From: Pseudomonas sp.
GTDB lineage: Bacteria; Pseudomonadota; Gammaproteobacteria; Pseudomonadales; Pseudomonadaceae
NCBI GenBank assembly: GCA_022448005.1
Contig: JAKUTK010000044.1
Span: 1 to 41,267 of the forward strand
DNA length: 41,267 bases
Direction: 5' to 3'
Notes under the pieces: model-generated
What the model saw: only the letters and a program-made list of their open reading frames with translations
What the model was told of the DNA's origin: nothing
Databases searched by the model: none
Made by a program: the position numbers and the translations under genes
In this document: positions 19,955 through 30,303 of the stretch, one piece after another
How the letters are laid out: every line of letters begins with the position of its first letter
Position numbering within the stretch: position 1 is the stretch's first letter

Positions 19955-19962
19955 AAGAATAA
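19955..19962 (+). promoter_or_regulatory. AAnAAnAA motif beside the mtlK ribosome-binding site
   Basis: AAGAATAA lies directly before the AAAGGA ribosome-binding site of mtlK. It matches the Hfq/Crc core loosely, with G at the first variable position. If bound, it would mask ribosome entry at this internal cistron. Confidence 0.25.
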
Positions 19963-19975
19963 AAGGATTCCGAAC

Positions 19976-21079
<1,104 letters not shown>

Positions 21080-21179
21080 TACCCCGACCTGCAGGAAGCA
21101 ATTCTTTTGCAAATCGCTGCCTATCCAGGCGGCGATCGCGCCCCCGGCTTATCCATTCTCATGCCCAGCGAGGCCTGAC

Positions 21180-22658
21180 ATGAAGTTGAAAGAACAGAAT
21201 CTGCCGCAACTTCCAGCACACATTGCCCAGCCGACCTATGCGCTGAAAGAGGTTACGGCCGGCATCGCCCACATTGGCGTCGGTGGTTTTCACCGCGCCC
21301 ACCAGGCGGCTTACACCGATGCGCTGATGAACACCGGTGAAGGGCTCGAGTGGGGCATCTGCGGCATCGGCACGCGCGCCGATGAGACATCCATGCGCGA
21401 CGCCCTCGCCTTGCAGGATTACCTCTATACGCTGGTAGAGCTGGACGACCGCCCGGATACCGAGGTCCGCGTGATCGGCAGCATTCGCGACATGCTGCTG
21501 GTTGGCCAGGACGGTTCCGAGGCGGTGGTCGCCAGGCTCGCTGATCCGGCGATCCGCATCGTTTCGCTGACCATCACCGAGGGCGGTTACTGCATGGACG
21601 ACAGCACCGGCGAGTTCAACGCCACGCTGCCGCACATTCAGCACGACCTGAACGACCCACGCTCGCCGATCAGCGTGTTCGGTCTGCTTTGCGCCGCGCT
21701 CGCCAGGCGCCGCGGCGAAGGTCACGGCCCCTTCACGATCATGTCCTGCGATAACCTGCCGCACAACGGCGATGTCACCCGAAAGGCGACGCTGGCCTTT
21801 GCCCGTCTGGTCGACGCGGAGCTGGCCGGCTGGATCGAGCAGAACGTCAGCTTTCCCAACGCCATGGTCGATCGCATCACCCCGATGACCAGCGCAGCCC
21901 ACCGCCAGGACCTGAAACAGCAACATGGCGTCGACGATGCCTGCCCGGTGGTTTGCGAGCCGTTCGACCAGTGGGTGCTGGAAGACAGGTTCGTCGCAGG
22001 GCGCCCCGCCTGGGAAAAGGTGGGCGTGCAATTCACCGACGATGTCTCGCCCTATGAGGAAATGAAGATCAAGCTGCTCAATGGCAGCCACTTGGCGCTG
22101 ACCTACCTCGGCTTCTTGCGCGGCTATCGCTTCGTGCACGAAACCATGGCCGACCCATTGTTCGTCGAGTACATCCGTCGCTACATGGACCTAGACGTCA
22201 CGCCGCAGCTGGCGGCGGTGCCGGGCATTGACCTCACCCAGTACAAGCAGACCCTGATCGAGCGGTTCTCCAACTGCGCCATTGCCGACCAACTGGAGCG
22301 GGTCTGCTCCGACGGCTCATCGAAGTTTCCCAAGTTCAGCGTGCCGACCATCAATCGTCTCATCGCGGACAGCGCCGAGCTGGATCGAGCGGCATTGGTA
22401 GTGGCGGCCTGGGCGCTGTATCTACGCGGCGTCGATGAAAACGGCGACAGCTACCGGATTCCCGATCCACGCGCCGAGTTCTGTCAGTCCTTGGTCGAAG
22501 AGGACGAAGGACTCGCAGAGCGCCTGCTCGGACGCGAAGAAATTTTCGGCGCTCAGATCCCCCGTTCACTGGTTTTCCGTGATGCCTTCGAACGCAACCT
22601 GCTGCGCCTGCGCACGCTGGGGGTCAGCGGCACCCTTGATCTGTTGCTGACGCAGTGA
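21180..22658 (+). CDS. mtlD: Mannitol 2-dehydrogenase
   Basis: MtlD oxidises D-mannitol to D-fructose, and usually D-arabitol to D-xylulose, with NAD+. From the ATG at 21180 the protein has 492 residues, in line with P. fluorescens mannitol 2-dehydrogenase. The N-terminal nucleotide site AHIGVGGFHRAHQA (30-43) and the catalytic motif KIKLLNGSH with Lys296, Asn301 and His304 of the long-chain polyol dehydrogenase family are all present. The frame is open from 20982 inside mtlK, but that part is shadow sequence. CGAGG precedes the chosen ATG. The stop is 11 nt before the xylulokinase ATG. Confidence 0.97.
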   Translation: MKLKEQNLPQLPAHIAQPTYALKEVTAGIAHIGVGGFHRAHQAAYTDALMNTGEGLEWGICGIGTRADETSMRDALALQDYLYTLVELDDRPDTEVRVIGSIRDMLLVGQDGSEAVVARLADPAIRIVSLTITEGGYCMDDSTGEFNATLPHIQHDLNDPRSPISVFGLLCAALARRRGEGHGPFTIMSCDNLPHNGDVTRKATLAFARLVDAELAGWIEQNVSFPNAMVDRITPMTSAAHRQDLKQQHGVDDACPVVCEPFDQWVLEDRFVAGRPAWEKVGVQFTDDVSPYEEMKIKLLNGSHLALTYLGFLRGYRFVHETMADPLFVEYIRRYMDLDVTPQLAAVPGIDLTQYKQTLIERFSNCAIADQLERVCSDGSSKFPKFSVPTINRLIADSAELDRAALVVAAWALYLRGVDENGDSYRIPDPRAEFCQSLVEEDEGLAERLLGREEIFGAQIPRSLVFRDAFERNLLRLRTLGVSGTLDLLLTQ

Positions 22659-22669
22659 CGGGGTGCGGT

Positions 22670-24193
22670 ATGTTTCTCGGGATCGATTGCGGCACCCAGG
22701 GCACCAAGGCGCTGTTGCTCGACGCCAGCAACGGGCGCGTGCTCGGCCAGGGCTCGGCGGCGCACACGCTCATCAGCGGCGCCAATGGCCGCCGCGAGCA
22801 GGACGTCACGCAATGGACGACCGCGTTTGCCACCGCGACGAGAGCCGCCCTAACCGACGCCGGAGTAGACGGTCGCGAGGTGCTGGGCATCGGCGTATCC
22901 GGGCAGCAGCACGGGCTGGTCACGCTCGACCGCGACGGCCGGGTGCTGCGCCCGGCCAAGCTCTGGTGCGACACGGAATCGGCTACGGAAAACGCCGCGC
23001 TGCTCGACTGGCTGGGCGGGGAACAGGGTTCACTCGAGCGCCTCGGCGTCGTCATCGCGCCGGGCTACACCGTCTCGAAACTCTTGTGGATGAAGGCGCA
23101 GCACCCCGCACTCTTCGAGCAGATTGCGCACATCCTGCTGCCGCACGATTACCTGAATCATTGGCTCACCGGGCGCGCCTGCGCCGAGTACGGCGATGCG
23201 TCCGGCACCGGCTATTTCAACGTACGAACCCGTGAGTGGGACCTCAGCATCCTGCGCCATATCGACCCGAGCGGTCGGCTGGAGGCGGCACTGCCCGAGC
23301 TGATCGCACCGGACAAAGCCGTCGGCCGGCTGCGTCCGGAAATTGCCGGAGAGCTCGGGCTGAACCCTGACGCCATCGTATCCAGCGGCGGCGGTGACAA
23401 CATGATGGGGGCGATCGGCACCGGCAACATCAGTCCCGGCGCGATCACCATGAGCCTTGGCACCTCCGGCACGCTGTATGCGTTCGCCGAGCAGCCGAGG
23501 ATCAGCCCGCAGTCCTCGGTGGCCACCTTCTGTTCATCCAGTGGGGGTTGGTTGCCGCTAATCTGCACCATGAACCTGACCAACGCCAACAGCGTCATTC
23601 GCGAACTGTTGGACATCGATCTCGACCAATTCGATGTCTTGCTAGCGCAGGCGCCGATTGGCGCTGAAGGCGTGGCGATGCTGCCATTCCTCAACGGTGA
23701 GCGCGTGCCCGCCCTGCCCCAGGCCACCGCCAGCCTGCACGGCCTGACCGCCGACAACCTGACCCGTGCCAACCTTTGTCGCGCCGTGGTTGAAGGCGTG
23801 ACCTTCGGCTTGCGTTACGGGTTGGACCTGCTGCGTGAGAGCGGCATACGCAGCGAGCGGATTCAGCTGATCGGCGGCGGCGCGAAGAATCCGCTGTGGC
23901 GACAGATCGTCGCCGACATGATGGCCACACCAGTAGTCTGCACCATGCACAGCGAAGCCGGCGCGCTCGGCGCTGCGATCCAGGCCGCCTGGTGCCATGC
24001 CAGACAGACCGACACCCCTGCCAGTCTTGCCGAGCTGTGCCAGCGCTGCGTCAGTCTTGACGAGGCGACGGCAGTCGAGCCCGAGGCCGTCGCGGTGCGG
24101 GCCTATGAACAGGCCTATCGACGCTATCGGGGTTTAGTCAGCGCCACCTATGGTCAGCAAGCGCCACCGGATCTGACGACGGTCGCGCAGTGA
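22670..24193 (+). CDS. mtlY: Xylulokinase of the mannitol/arabitol operon
   Basis: MtlY phosphorylates the xylulose produced from arabitol by MtlD, giving xylulose 5-phosphate. The 507-residue FGGY-family kinase begins MFLGIDCGTQGTKALLLD, the phosphate-binding strand and loop, and later shows GVSGQQHGLV, SLGTSGTLYA and the second FGGY signature region GGGAKNPLWRQI. A GTG at 22655, overlapping the mtlD stop, is an alternative start and would add five residues. The ATG at 22670 fits the family better. This is the last gene of the operon. The REP pair at 24292-24352 lies about 100 nt downstream. Confidence 0.94.
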   Translation: MFLGIDCGTQGTKALLLDASNGRVLGQGSAAHTLISGANGRREQDVTQWTTAFATATRAALTDAGVDGREVLGIGVSGQQHGLVTLDRDGRVLRPAKLWCDTESATENAALLDWLGGEQGSLERLGVVIAPGYTVSKLLWMKAQHPALFEQIAHILLPHDYLNHWLTGRACAEYGDASGTGYFNVRTREWDLSILRHIDPSGRLEAALPELIAPDKAVGRLRPEIAGELGLNPDAIVSSGGGDNMMGAIGTGNISPGAITMSLGTSGTLYAFAEQPRISPQSSVATFCSSSGGWLPLICTMNLTNANSVIRELLDIDLDQFDVLLAQAPIGAEGVAMLPFLNGERVPALPQATASLHGLTADNLTRANLCRAVVEGVTFGLRYGLDLLRESGIRSERIQLIGGGAKNPLWRQIVADMMATPVVCTMHSEAGALGAAIQAAWCHARQTDTPASLAELCQRCVSLDEATAVEPEAVAVRAYEQAYRRYRGLVSATYGQQAPPDLTTVAQ

Positions 24194-24291
24194 TAAAGCG
24201 GGCATCGTTCTTGAGCCAGACCGCCGTGCGGTTAGCCGTCCGGGACTCTGAGTCATTCTCGGTAGAGTCCGTCATCTGCCTTCACCCCCTG

Positions 24292-24352
24292 TTCGCGAGC
24301 AAGCTCGCTCCTACAAAAAGCGGCGGCCCGTAGGAGCGAGCTTGCTCGCGAA
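24292..24352. repeat. Inverted pair of Pseudomonas-type REP sequences
   Basis: Two 23-base copies, 24292-24314 and 24330-24352, are exact reverse complements separated by 15 nt. Each contains GAGCGAGCTTGCTCGC, the core of a REP family widespread in Pseudomonas intergenic regions. Such pairs form long hairpins that can stabilise mRNA ends or halt transcription. It lies between mtlY (+) and the terminator of the acyl-CoA dehydrogenase gene (-). Confidence 0.85.
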
Positions 24353-24384
24353 TGAGCGTTCAGCAGAGCACGCAGGTCAGCGCA

Positions 24385-24419
24385 TAAAAAAGGCAAAGCC
24401 ACTTTGCGTGGCTCTGCCT
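24385..24419 (-). terminator. Intrinsic terminator of the acyl-CoA dehydrogenase gene
   Basis: On the minus strand AGGCAGAGCCAC and GTGGCTTTGCCT form a 12-bp stem with one mismatch, directly followed by TTTTTTATG. It begins 30 nt after the dehydrogenase stop codon. This is a textbook Rho-independent terminator. Confidence 0.88.
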
Positions 24420-24448
24420 CCGGGCCTCGCTTGAGGGCTCACGACGCC

Positions 24449-25675
24449 TCAACGGCTACGCAGCATTTCCCTTGGAAAGTACTTACCCAGCTCATGCTTG
24501 GCGATCGATGCGCGGTGGACTTCGTCTGGACCGTCCGCCAGGCGCAGGGTGCGCTGCATGGCCCACCAAAGGGCCAGCGGGAAGTCTTCGGATACCCCGG
24601 CACCACCGTGAATCTGGATGGCGCGATCGATCACCTTGAGCGCGACGTTTGGCGCTACGACCTTGATCTGCGCGATTTCGCTCGCAGCGACCTTGTTGCC
24701 CACCGTGTCCATCATGTACGCGGCATTGAGCGTCAGCAGGCGCGCCATGTTGATCTCGATCCGGCACTCGGCGATGTGATCGAGGTTGGCGCCCAAGCGC
24801 GCCAGCGGCTTGCCGAACGCGGTGCGGTTCACCGAGCGCTCGCACATCAGTTTCAGCGCACGCTCGGCACAACCGACGGAGCGCATGCAATGGTGAATGC
24901 GACCTGGACCAAGGCGGCCCTGAGCGATCTCGAAACCGCGACCCTCACCCAGCAGCACGTTCTCGTACGGCACACGAACGTTTTCCAGCAGGACTTCGGC
25001 GTGCCCGTGGGGCGCGTCGTCGTAGCCAAACACCGGCAGCGGGCGCAGAACTTTCAGGCCCGGCGCGTCCATCGGCACCAGGATCATCGAATGCTGCTGG
25101 TGGCGAGGTGCATCAGGGTTGGTAAGGCCCATGAAGATCATCACCTTGCAGCGCGGATCGCAGGCACCTGAGGTCCACCACTTGCGACCATTGATGACCC
25201 ATTCGTCACCCTCGCGAACAGCGCGGGCTTCCATGTTCGTGGCGTCGGACGAAGCTACGCCTGGCTCGGTCATGCCGAAGGCAGAACGGATCTCGCCGCG
25301 CAGCAACGGCTCCAACCACTGCTTCTTGTGCGCTTCGCTGCCGTAGCGAACCAGCACCTCCATGTTGCCGGTGTCCGGCGCCGAGCAATTGAATGCCTCC
25401 GGGCCAAGGCCCGAGCTGCCCATGATTTCAGCCAGCGGCGCGTATTCAGTGTTGGTCAGGCCAGCGCCCAGCTCGGAATCTGGCAGAAACAGGTTCCACA
25501 GCCCCTCGGCTTTTGCCTTGGCCTTGAGTTCCTCGACGATGGCGGTCGGCTGCCAGCGGTCACCCTCTGCGACCTGCTGATAGAAGACCTTTTCGGCGGG
25601 ATAGACGTGAGCATCCATGAACGCTTGCACGCGCTCTCTCAGCTCTTGAACCTTCGGGGAGTAGGCGAAATCCAT
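24449..25675 (-). CDS. Acyl-CoA dehydrogenase (ACAD10/11-like)
   Basis: This 408-residue flavoprotein would oxidise an acyl-CoA and pass electrons to electron-transfer flavoprotein. Typical segments are [46 protein letters not shown] and the late [16 protein letters not shown]. At the position where medium-chain enzymes have the catalytic Glu (YEGT) this protein has Asp381 in [10 protein letters not shown], as in the ACAD10/11-like branch. Some members of that branch act on phosphorylated 4-hydroxyacyl-CoAs, but no kinase-type partner is seen here, so the substrate is open. It is divergent from a LysR gene, its likely regulator. Confidence 0.92.
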   Translation of the reverse strand: MDFAYSPKVQELRERVQAFMDAHVYPAEKVFYQQVAEGDRWQPTAIVEELKAKAKAEGLWNLFLPDSELGAGLTNTEYAPLAEIMGSSGLGPEAFNCSAPDTGNMEVLVRYGSEAHKKQWLEPLLRGEIRSAFGMTEPGVASSDATNMEARAVREGDEWVINGRKWWTSGACDPRCKVMIFMGLTNPDAPRHQQHSMILVPMDAPGLKVLRPLPVFGYDDAPHGHAEVLLENVRVPYENVLLGEGRGFEIAQGRLGPGRIHHCMRSVGCAERALKLMCERSVNRTAFGKPLARLGANLDHIAECRIEINMARLLTLNAAYMMDTVGNKVAASEIAQIKVVAPNVALKVIDRAIQIHGGAGVSEDFPLALWWAMQRTLRLADGPDEVHRASIAKHELGKYFPREMLRSR

Positions 25676-25775
25676 GGGCGATAACCTTCTGGCAGGTAAT
25701 GTTTTGTAATTTTGAATGCTAGAGGAGGCTTGTTGATTTATCTAAGCTATTTTCCTCGTGTATAAACATTCATCA

Positions 25776-25790
25776 CCGATATATGATCGG
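25776..25790. promoter_or_regulatory. Palindrome in the acyl-CoA dehydrogenase/LysR divergent region
   Basis: CCGAT-ATATG-ATCGG is a 15-bp interrupted palindrome 32 nt before the lysR ATG and about 100 nt before the dehydrogenase start, a usual place for a LysR-type autoregulatory site. TATAAA (25761-25766) next to it could be a -10 for lysR. Confidence 0.4.
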
Positions 25791-25821
25791 CGAATTCCGA
25801 TACACGCCAGAGAGCACAACA

Positions 25822-26736
25822 ATGAACCTGAACAAGGTCGATCTGAATCTATTCATTGTCTTCGACGCCATCTACACCGAGGCCAACCTGACCCGCGCCG
25901 GGCAGATCGTCGGCATTACGCAGCCAGCCGTTTCCAACGCCCTGGCACGCCTGCGGGAAACCTTCAACGACCCGCTGTTCGTGCGAACCGCACAGGGCAT
26001 GGTGCCGACTCCGATGGCGCAGAACATCATCGGACCGGTGCGCAACGCGCTGCAGTTGCTGCGCGTCTCGGTGCAGGAAAGCCGCACCTTCAATCCGCTG
26101 CAGGCGAACAAGACCTTCCGCATCAGCATGACGGACCTTACCGAGGCCGTGGTGCTGCCGCCGCTGTTCCAGCGTCTGCGTCGGCTGGCGCCAAACGTGA
26201 AGATCGAAAGCATGCTCGCCAAGCGCCGCGAAACCACCAAAGAGTTGGCGGCCGGGCGTCTGGACTTCGCCATGGACGCACCGCTCAACACTGATCCCCA
26301 GGTGCGCCACGTCAAGCTGCTGGAAGACCGCTACGTCTGCGCCCTGCGCCGCGGGCACCCGCTGGCGAAGGACAAGCTCAGCGTCGAGGAATACCTCTCG
26401 CTGTCGCACATTCATATTTCCAGCCGGCGCAGCGGGCTGGGCATGGTTGACCTGGCGCTCGGCAAGATGGGGCAACAGCGCAAGATTGCTCTGCGCTCGC
26501 AGCATTACATGATGGCCACCCAGGTGATTCAACAGACCGATATGGCGGTGACCGTTCCCGAGCGTTTCGCCCGGCGTCATGATCTGTACCAGGTGCCATT
26601 GCCAGTGGACATCCCACCGTTGGAGACACACATCTACTGGCACGAGAGCACTGATCAGGACCCGGCCAACCGCTGGATGCGCGAACAGATGATCGAGATC
26701 GCTCAGCAGGTCACGGCGGCGCAGCAGGCCGACTGA
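25822..26736 (+). CDS. LysR-family transcriptional regulator
   Basis: This 304-residue protein begins MNLNKVDLNLFIVFDAIY and has the LysR winged helix-turn-helix at about residues 8-65 (ANLTRAGQIVGITQPAVSNALARLRE). A two-lobed effector domain follows. The ATG at 25822 matches the family start; the frame opens 39 nt upstream, but that extension is atypical. It is divergent from the acyl-CoA dehydrogenase gene and, by the usual LysR arrangement, probably controls it. The effector is unknown. Its DNA-binding segment resembles the NodD/LeuO-like subgroup, but I cannot name an orthologue. Confidence 0.93.
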   Translation: MNLNKVDLNLFIVFDAIYTEANLTRAGQIVGITQPAVSNALARLRETFNDPLFVRTAQGMVPTPMAQNIIGPVRNALQLLRVSVQESRTFNPLQANKTFRISMTDLTEAVVLPPLFQRLRRLAPNVKIESMLAKRRETTKELAAGRLDFAMDAPLNTDPQVRHVKLLEDRYVCALRRGHPLAKDKLSVEEYLSLSHIHISSRRSGLGMVDLALGKMGQQRKIALRSQHYMMATQVIQQTDMAVTVPERFARRHDLYQVPLPVDIPPLETHIYWHESTDQDPANRWMREQMIEIAQQVTAAQQAD

Positions 26737-26761
26737 TTTGCCGGCGTAAACGCTAAATCGG

Positions 26762-26787
26762 CCGGCACGTGCAAGGCGTGCCGGTTT
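26762..26787. terminator. Terminator hairpin between lysR and gntR
   Basis: CCGGCACG (26762-26769) and CGTGCCGG (26777-26784) form an 8-bp stem followed by TTTG on the plus strand. It lies in the 54-nt gap between two convergent genes and may serve both. Confidence 0.55.
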
Positions 26788-26790
26788 GAC

Positions 26791-27810
26791 TCATGCGCTT
26801 TCGCGCATCACCACTTCAAAGCCCACATCAATGCGCCGTTGCGGTGGCGACTCACCGCGCATCAGGCTCAGCAACATTTGCCCAGCCAGCTTGCCAATCT
26901 CGCCGCGAATGGTGCGGACCGTGGTCAGCGCCGGGTGCATCCAGGCCGCGGCCGGCAAGTCGTTGAACCCGGCAATCGCCAGCCGCTCCGGCACGGCCAA
27001 GTTCAGCTGGCGAGCGCGAAAGAGCGCGCCCAACGCCAGATCGTCGTTATTAAAGAAGATCGCATCGATTTCCGGATGCTGCGCCAGTAACCGATCGAGC
27101 AAGTCGGCGCCAAGCCCGATGGATGAAACCTGCGGCGTAAGCACCTCAAGTGCGGCATCGTAAAGCGAGGCCCCGCGCATGACCTGCCGATAACCTTCGG
27201 CACGTTGCAGGGTTCGGGGGTCGAGTTGCGCGGCCGCAAACGCGATGTTGCGATAGCCGCGTTCGAGCAGCTTGCGGGTCATGGCCGCACCGGCTTCCAA
27301 CTGCGAGAAGCCGACGCAATACTCTTCCTCGCCATCGCTCAGTTCCATCAAGGTCACGATCGGGCTGGTGTAGCTGCCGAGCACTTCGCGTGCGGCATCG
27401 CTGCGCTCGAAGCCGGTAACAAGCAGCCCTGCCGGCTGATGTGCAAGGTAGGCACGCAACAGGCGCTCGTCTTCTTGGGGATGGTAATGGCTGACGCCGA
27501 TCATCAGCTCGTAACCTGCCGGCATCAACACGCGCTGAATGGCTTCGACAGTGTCGACAAAAACTGCGTTGGACAGCGAAGGGATGATCACAGCCACCAG
27601 ATTCGACCGTGCGCTTGCCAAGTTCCGCGCGGCCGTATGCGGGACGTAACCCAGGGTCTTGACCGCTGCCATCACCCGTTCGCGCAGGGCGTCCGACACC
27701 CGTTCGGGTTGCGACAGCGCACGCGAGGCGGACATCAGCGAACAACCGGCACTGCGAGCCACGTCGGACAAGGTGGCCCGCTCCAGCGAGCGGCGACGGC
27801 GAGAACTCAT
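26791..27810 (-). CDS. gntR: LacI-family repressor of the gluconate operon
   Basis: This 339-residue protein has an N-terminal LacI helix-turn-helix (about 14-33, ATLSDVARSAGCSLMSASRAL) with the hinge YVPHTAARNLASARSNLV, followed by a periplasmic-binding-protein-like effector domain. It is the last gene of a set with gluconate kinase and a TRAP transporter, which identifies it as a GntR-type repressor responding to gluconate or 6-phosphogluconate; that ligand is inferred. TATAGAAT on the minus strand (TAGAAT at 27839-27844) could be the -10 of an own promoter. A LacI-type palindrome before the first operon gene (31513-31528) is the likely operator. None of that type is seen directly before gntR. 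Confidence 0.88.
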   Translation of the reverse strand: MSSRRRRSLERATLSDVARSAGCSLMSASRALSQPERVSDALRERVMAAVKTLGYVPHTAARNLASARSNLVAVIIPSLSNAVFVDTVEAIQRVLMPAGYELMIGVSHYHPQEDERLLRAYLAHQPAGLLVTGFERSDAAREVLGSYTSPIVTLMELSDGEEEYCVGFSQLEAGAAMTRKLLERGYRNIAFAAAQLDPRTLQRAEGYRQVMRGASLYDAALEVLTPQVSSIGLGADLLDRLLAQHPEIDAIFFNNDDLALGALFRARQLNLAVPERLAIAGFNDLPAAAWMHPALTTVRTIRGEIGKLAGQMLLSLMRGESPPQRRIDVGFEVVMRESA

Positions 27811-27924
27811 GGTGGAATCCAGCTACGAGGAGGCGGAGATTCTATACGGGAAGGCGCCCCGAAACAGGCCAGGTGAGCACTGACAGACGCCAGCGTTCAC
27901 ACGGCCTGAATGGGGTGCAACCGC

Positions 27925-28941
27925 TTACTTCGGCGCTTTTTCGATCGCAGCCTGTACTTCGTTGAACAGCGGCTCGCCAACGGTATCGATCACGGTCTGG
28001 ATCGCCGGCTTGGCCTTCTCGCGCATGCGCTGGATTTCCTCTGGGCTGACCTTGTTCACTTCCATGCCTTGCTCTTTGATCTTGGCCAAGGCTTCGCGGG
28101 CTTCGGCGCGAGTGTCTTCACGCTCCGAATCACGCGCGGTCTTTGCCGCCTCCATGATGATGTCCTGCTCGGTTTTCGACAGGCCATCCCACCAGCGCTT
28201 GGATGCCGTCACGATCCAGGGGCTGTACACGTGATTGGTCACGCTCAGGTACTTCTGCACCTCGTAGAACTTGGACGAGAGGATGGTGTTATAGGGGTTT
28301 TCCTGACCGTCGACGGCCTTGGTTTCCAGTGCCGTGAACAGCTCGGAGAACGGCAGTGGGACGGCGTTTGCGCCCATCTGCTTGAAGGTGTCGATAAACA
28401 CTGGGTTCGGCATAACGCGCAGTTTGATGCCGTCGAAGTCTTCCATCTTCTCGACCGGACGCACGTTGTTGGTCAGGTTGCGGAAGCCGTTCTCCCAGTA
28501 GACCAAGCCAACCAAACCCTTTTCTTCCAGCGCATCCATGACCTTCTGACCGACCGGACCGTCCAGCACGTAATCGGCCTGTTTTTCGCTCTCGAAGAGG
28601 AACGGCGTGTCCCAGACCGCCATCTCTTCAGCAACACCGACCAGAGTCGCCGTCGAGCCGACCATCATTTCCTGAGCGCCGCCCATCAGTGCGTTCTGCA
28701 TCTGGTCATCGGACCCCAGGCTGGCAGAGGCGAATGTACGCACCTTGAGCTTGCCATCGGAAGCCTTGGCGATCTCCTCGGCGAGCAACTTCGCGGCGCG
28801 GCCCTGGTTGCTGTCTTCATTGAGGCCATAACCGAAGCGGATCATCCGTGGACGGATGTCATCGGCTGCCTGAGCGGTAACGGCTGTGATGGCGCTGCCA
28901 AGCGTGGTGGCGGCCAGCGCCGCGATGAGGAATCGTTTCAT
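27925..28941 (-). CDS. TRAP transporter solute-binding protein (DctP family), probably for gluconate
   Basis: This 338-residue periplasmic protein has a signal peptide (MKRFLIAALAATTLGSAITA, cleavage near AQA|ADDIR). It carries the DctP pattern with Arg175 in GIKLRVMPNP, the residue that in this family binds the substrate carboxylate, followed by VPLPFSELFTALETKAVDGQENP. It is the receptor of the transporter formed with the large permease (28999) and the kinase-fused small permease (30320). The kinase in the same operon points to gluconate. AAAAGG 9 nt upstream is the ribosome-binding site, directly next to an Hfq/Crc-type motif. Confidence 0.93.
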   Translation of the reverse strand: MKRFLIAALAATTLGSAITAVTAQAADDIRPRMIRFGYGLNEDSNQGRAAKLLAEEIAKASDGKLKVRTFASASLGSDDQMQNALMGGAQEMMVGSTATLVGVAEEMAVWDTPFLFESEKQADYVLDGPVGQKVMDALEEKGLVGLVYWENGFRNLTNNVRPVEKMEDFDGIKLRVMPNPVFIDTFKQMGANAVPLPFSELFTALETKAVDGQENPYNTILSSKFYEVQKYLSVTNHVYSPWIVTASKRWWDGLSKTEQDIIMEAAKTARDSEREDTRAEAREALAKIKEQGMEVNKVSPEEIQRMREKAKPAIQTVIDTVGEPLFNEVQAAIEKAPK

Positions 28942-28954
28942 GCATTCGTACCTT

Positions 28955-28962
28955 TTGTTGTT
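28955..28962 (-). promoter_or_regulatory. Hfq/Crc-type motif in the dctP leader
   Basis: On the minus strand AACAACAA, a perfect AAnAAnAA with pyrimidines at both variable sites, adjoins the AAAAGG ribosome-binding site of the binding-protein gene. Binding of Hfq/Crc here would hide the ribosome-binding site. Confidence 0.5.
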
Positions 28963-28998
28963 GTGGATGGGTGGTGAAACTGAACCTTTCTTGCTTGT

Positions 28999-30276
28999 TC
29001 ACCGCAGCCACTGCAGCGGCACGGTGATGATCGACGGCACTGCAATCAGCAGGACGACGATGGCGAGATAGATGAGGAAGAACGGGATGACGCCGCGCAC
29101 CAGTGTTTCCATGCGCAGCCGCCCTATTCCGCCAACAACGTTGAGCACCGTGCCGACTGGTGGAGTGATCAGACCGATCGAGCCGATCAACACGAACATC
29201 ACGCCGAAGTACACCGGATTGATGCCGGCTTTTACTGCAATAGGCGCCAGGACTGGGCCAAGTATCAGGATGGTCGGGGTCAGGTCGAGAACCATGCCGA
29301 TGGCGATCATCAGCACCATGATCGCAACCATGAGCAACTTGGGATCTTCTGCCAGCGGGCCGAGCATCGAGGCGATTTCGTCCGGCAGCTGGGCCAGGGT
29401 AATCATGTAGGCCGAGACGATGGCTGCCGCACAAAGGAACATGACCGATGCGGTGGTGCGGCTGGCACGGGTCAGCACCTCGATCACGCCGCTCCAGCTC
29501 AGCTCGCGGTACAGGAGGGTCGACACCAGCAAGGCATAGACTGCCGCCACCACAGCCGCCTCGGTAGGCGTGAACAGTCCGAAACGCAAGCCACCGACGA
29601 TGATTACCGGCAGCATCAGCGCAGCCGCACCGTCGACCAGCGCCTTGCGGCGTTCAGCTCCGCTGGCTTTTTCCTGCGGGGGTTCATCGATCTTGCGAGC
29701 GATCAACGTCCAGGCGACGATCAGGCCCATCCCCATGATCAGACCCGGCACCATACCGGCAAGAAACAATTGGCTGATCGAGGTGTTAGTGACCACGCCG
29801 TAGATGACGAATGGCATCGATGGCGGAATGATCGGCGCGATGATGCCACCGGCCGCCACCAGGCCCGAGGACGCACTCAGCGGATAGCCGCGCTCACGCA
29901 TCATCGGCAACAACAGGGTGGCCAATGCCGCAGTGTCTGCCAGCGCCGAGCCGGACATGCTCGCCAGCAGCACCGAGGCGGCAATCGCGACATAGCCCAG
30001 ACCGCCACGCTTATGACCGAAATAGGCCTGCGCCATGTTGATGATACGGCGTGAAATCCCGCCTGCATTCATCAGCTCGCCGGCCAGGATGAAAAACGGC
30101 ACGGCCAACAGCGGAAAGCTGTCGGCACCGGCCTGAAGGTTTTGCGCCAGTAGCTGTACATCCCAGAAATCCAGGTACCACATCAGCACCGCGCCGGTGA
30201 GAATCAGCGCGAAGGCAATCGGCATACCGAAGGCCATGAAGCCAAACAATGACGATAAGAAGACGACGACAGTCAT
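28999..30276 (-). CDS. TRAP transporter large permease (DctM family), probably for gluconate
   Basis: This 425-residue membrane protein has the DctM hallmark MSGSALADTAALATLLLPMM followed by RERGYP, and IIAPIIPPSMPFVIYG in the transport core. It begins MTVVVFLSSLFGFMAFGMP. The frame opens 21 nt earlier, but the ATG at 30276 is the family-type start with GAGG upstream. It lies between the kinase-small permease fusion gene and the binding-protein gene, with gaps of 43 and 57 nt, so all are likely on one transcript. Confidence 0.94.
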   Translation of the reverse strand: MTVVVFLSSLFGFMAFGMPIAFALILTGAVLMWYLDFWDVQLLAQNLQAGADSFPLLAVPFFILAGELMNAGGISRRIINMAQAYFGHKRGGLGYVAIAASVLLASMSGSALADTAALATLLLPMMRERGYPLSASSGLVAAGGIIAPIIPPSMPFVIYGVVTNTSISQLFLAGMVPGLIMGMGLIVAWTLIARKIDEPPQEKASGAERRKALVDGAAALMLPVIIVGGLRFGLFTPTEAAVVAAVYALLVSTLLYRELSWSGVIEVLTRASRTTASVMFLCAAAIVSAYMITLAQLPDEIASMLGPLAEDPKLLMVAIMVLMIAIGMVLDLTPTILILGPVLAPIAVKAGINPVYFGVMFVLIGSIGLITPPVGTVLNVVGGIGRLRMETLVRGVIPFFLIYLAIVVLLIAVPSIITVPLQWLR

Positions 30277-30303
30277 GTACGGACCTCGGGTGGGCACTTG
30301 CCC

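Noticed and set aside
27910..28977. Plus-strand open frame (355 codons) opposite the DctP gene
   Set aside because: Antisense shadow; the minus strand has a signal peptide and a full DctP pattern.
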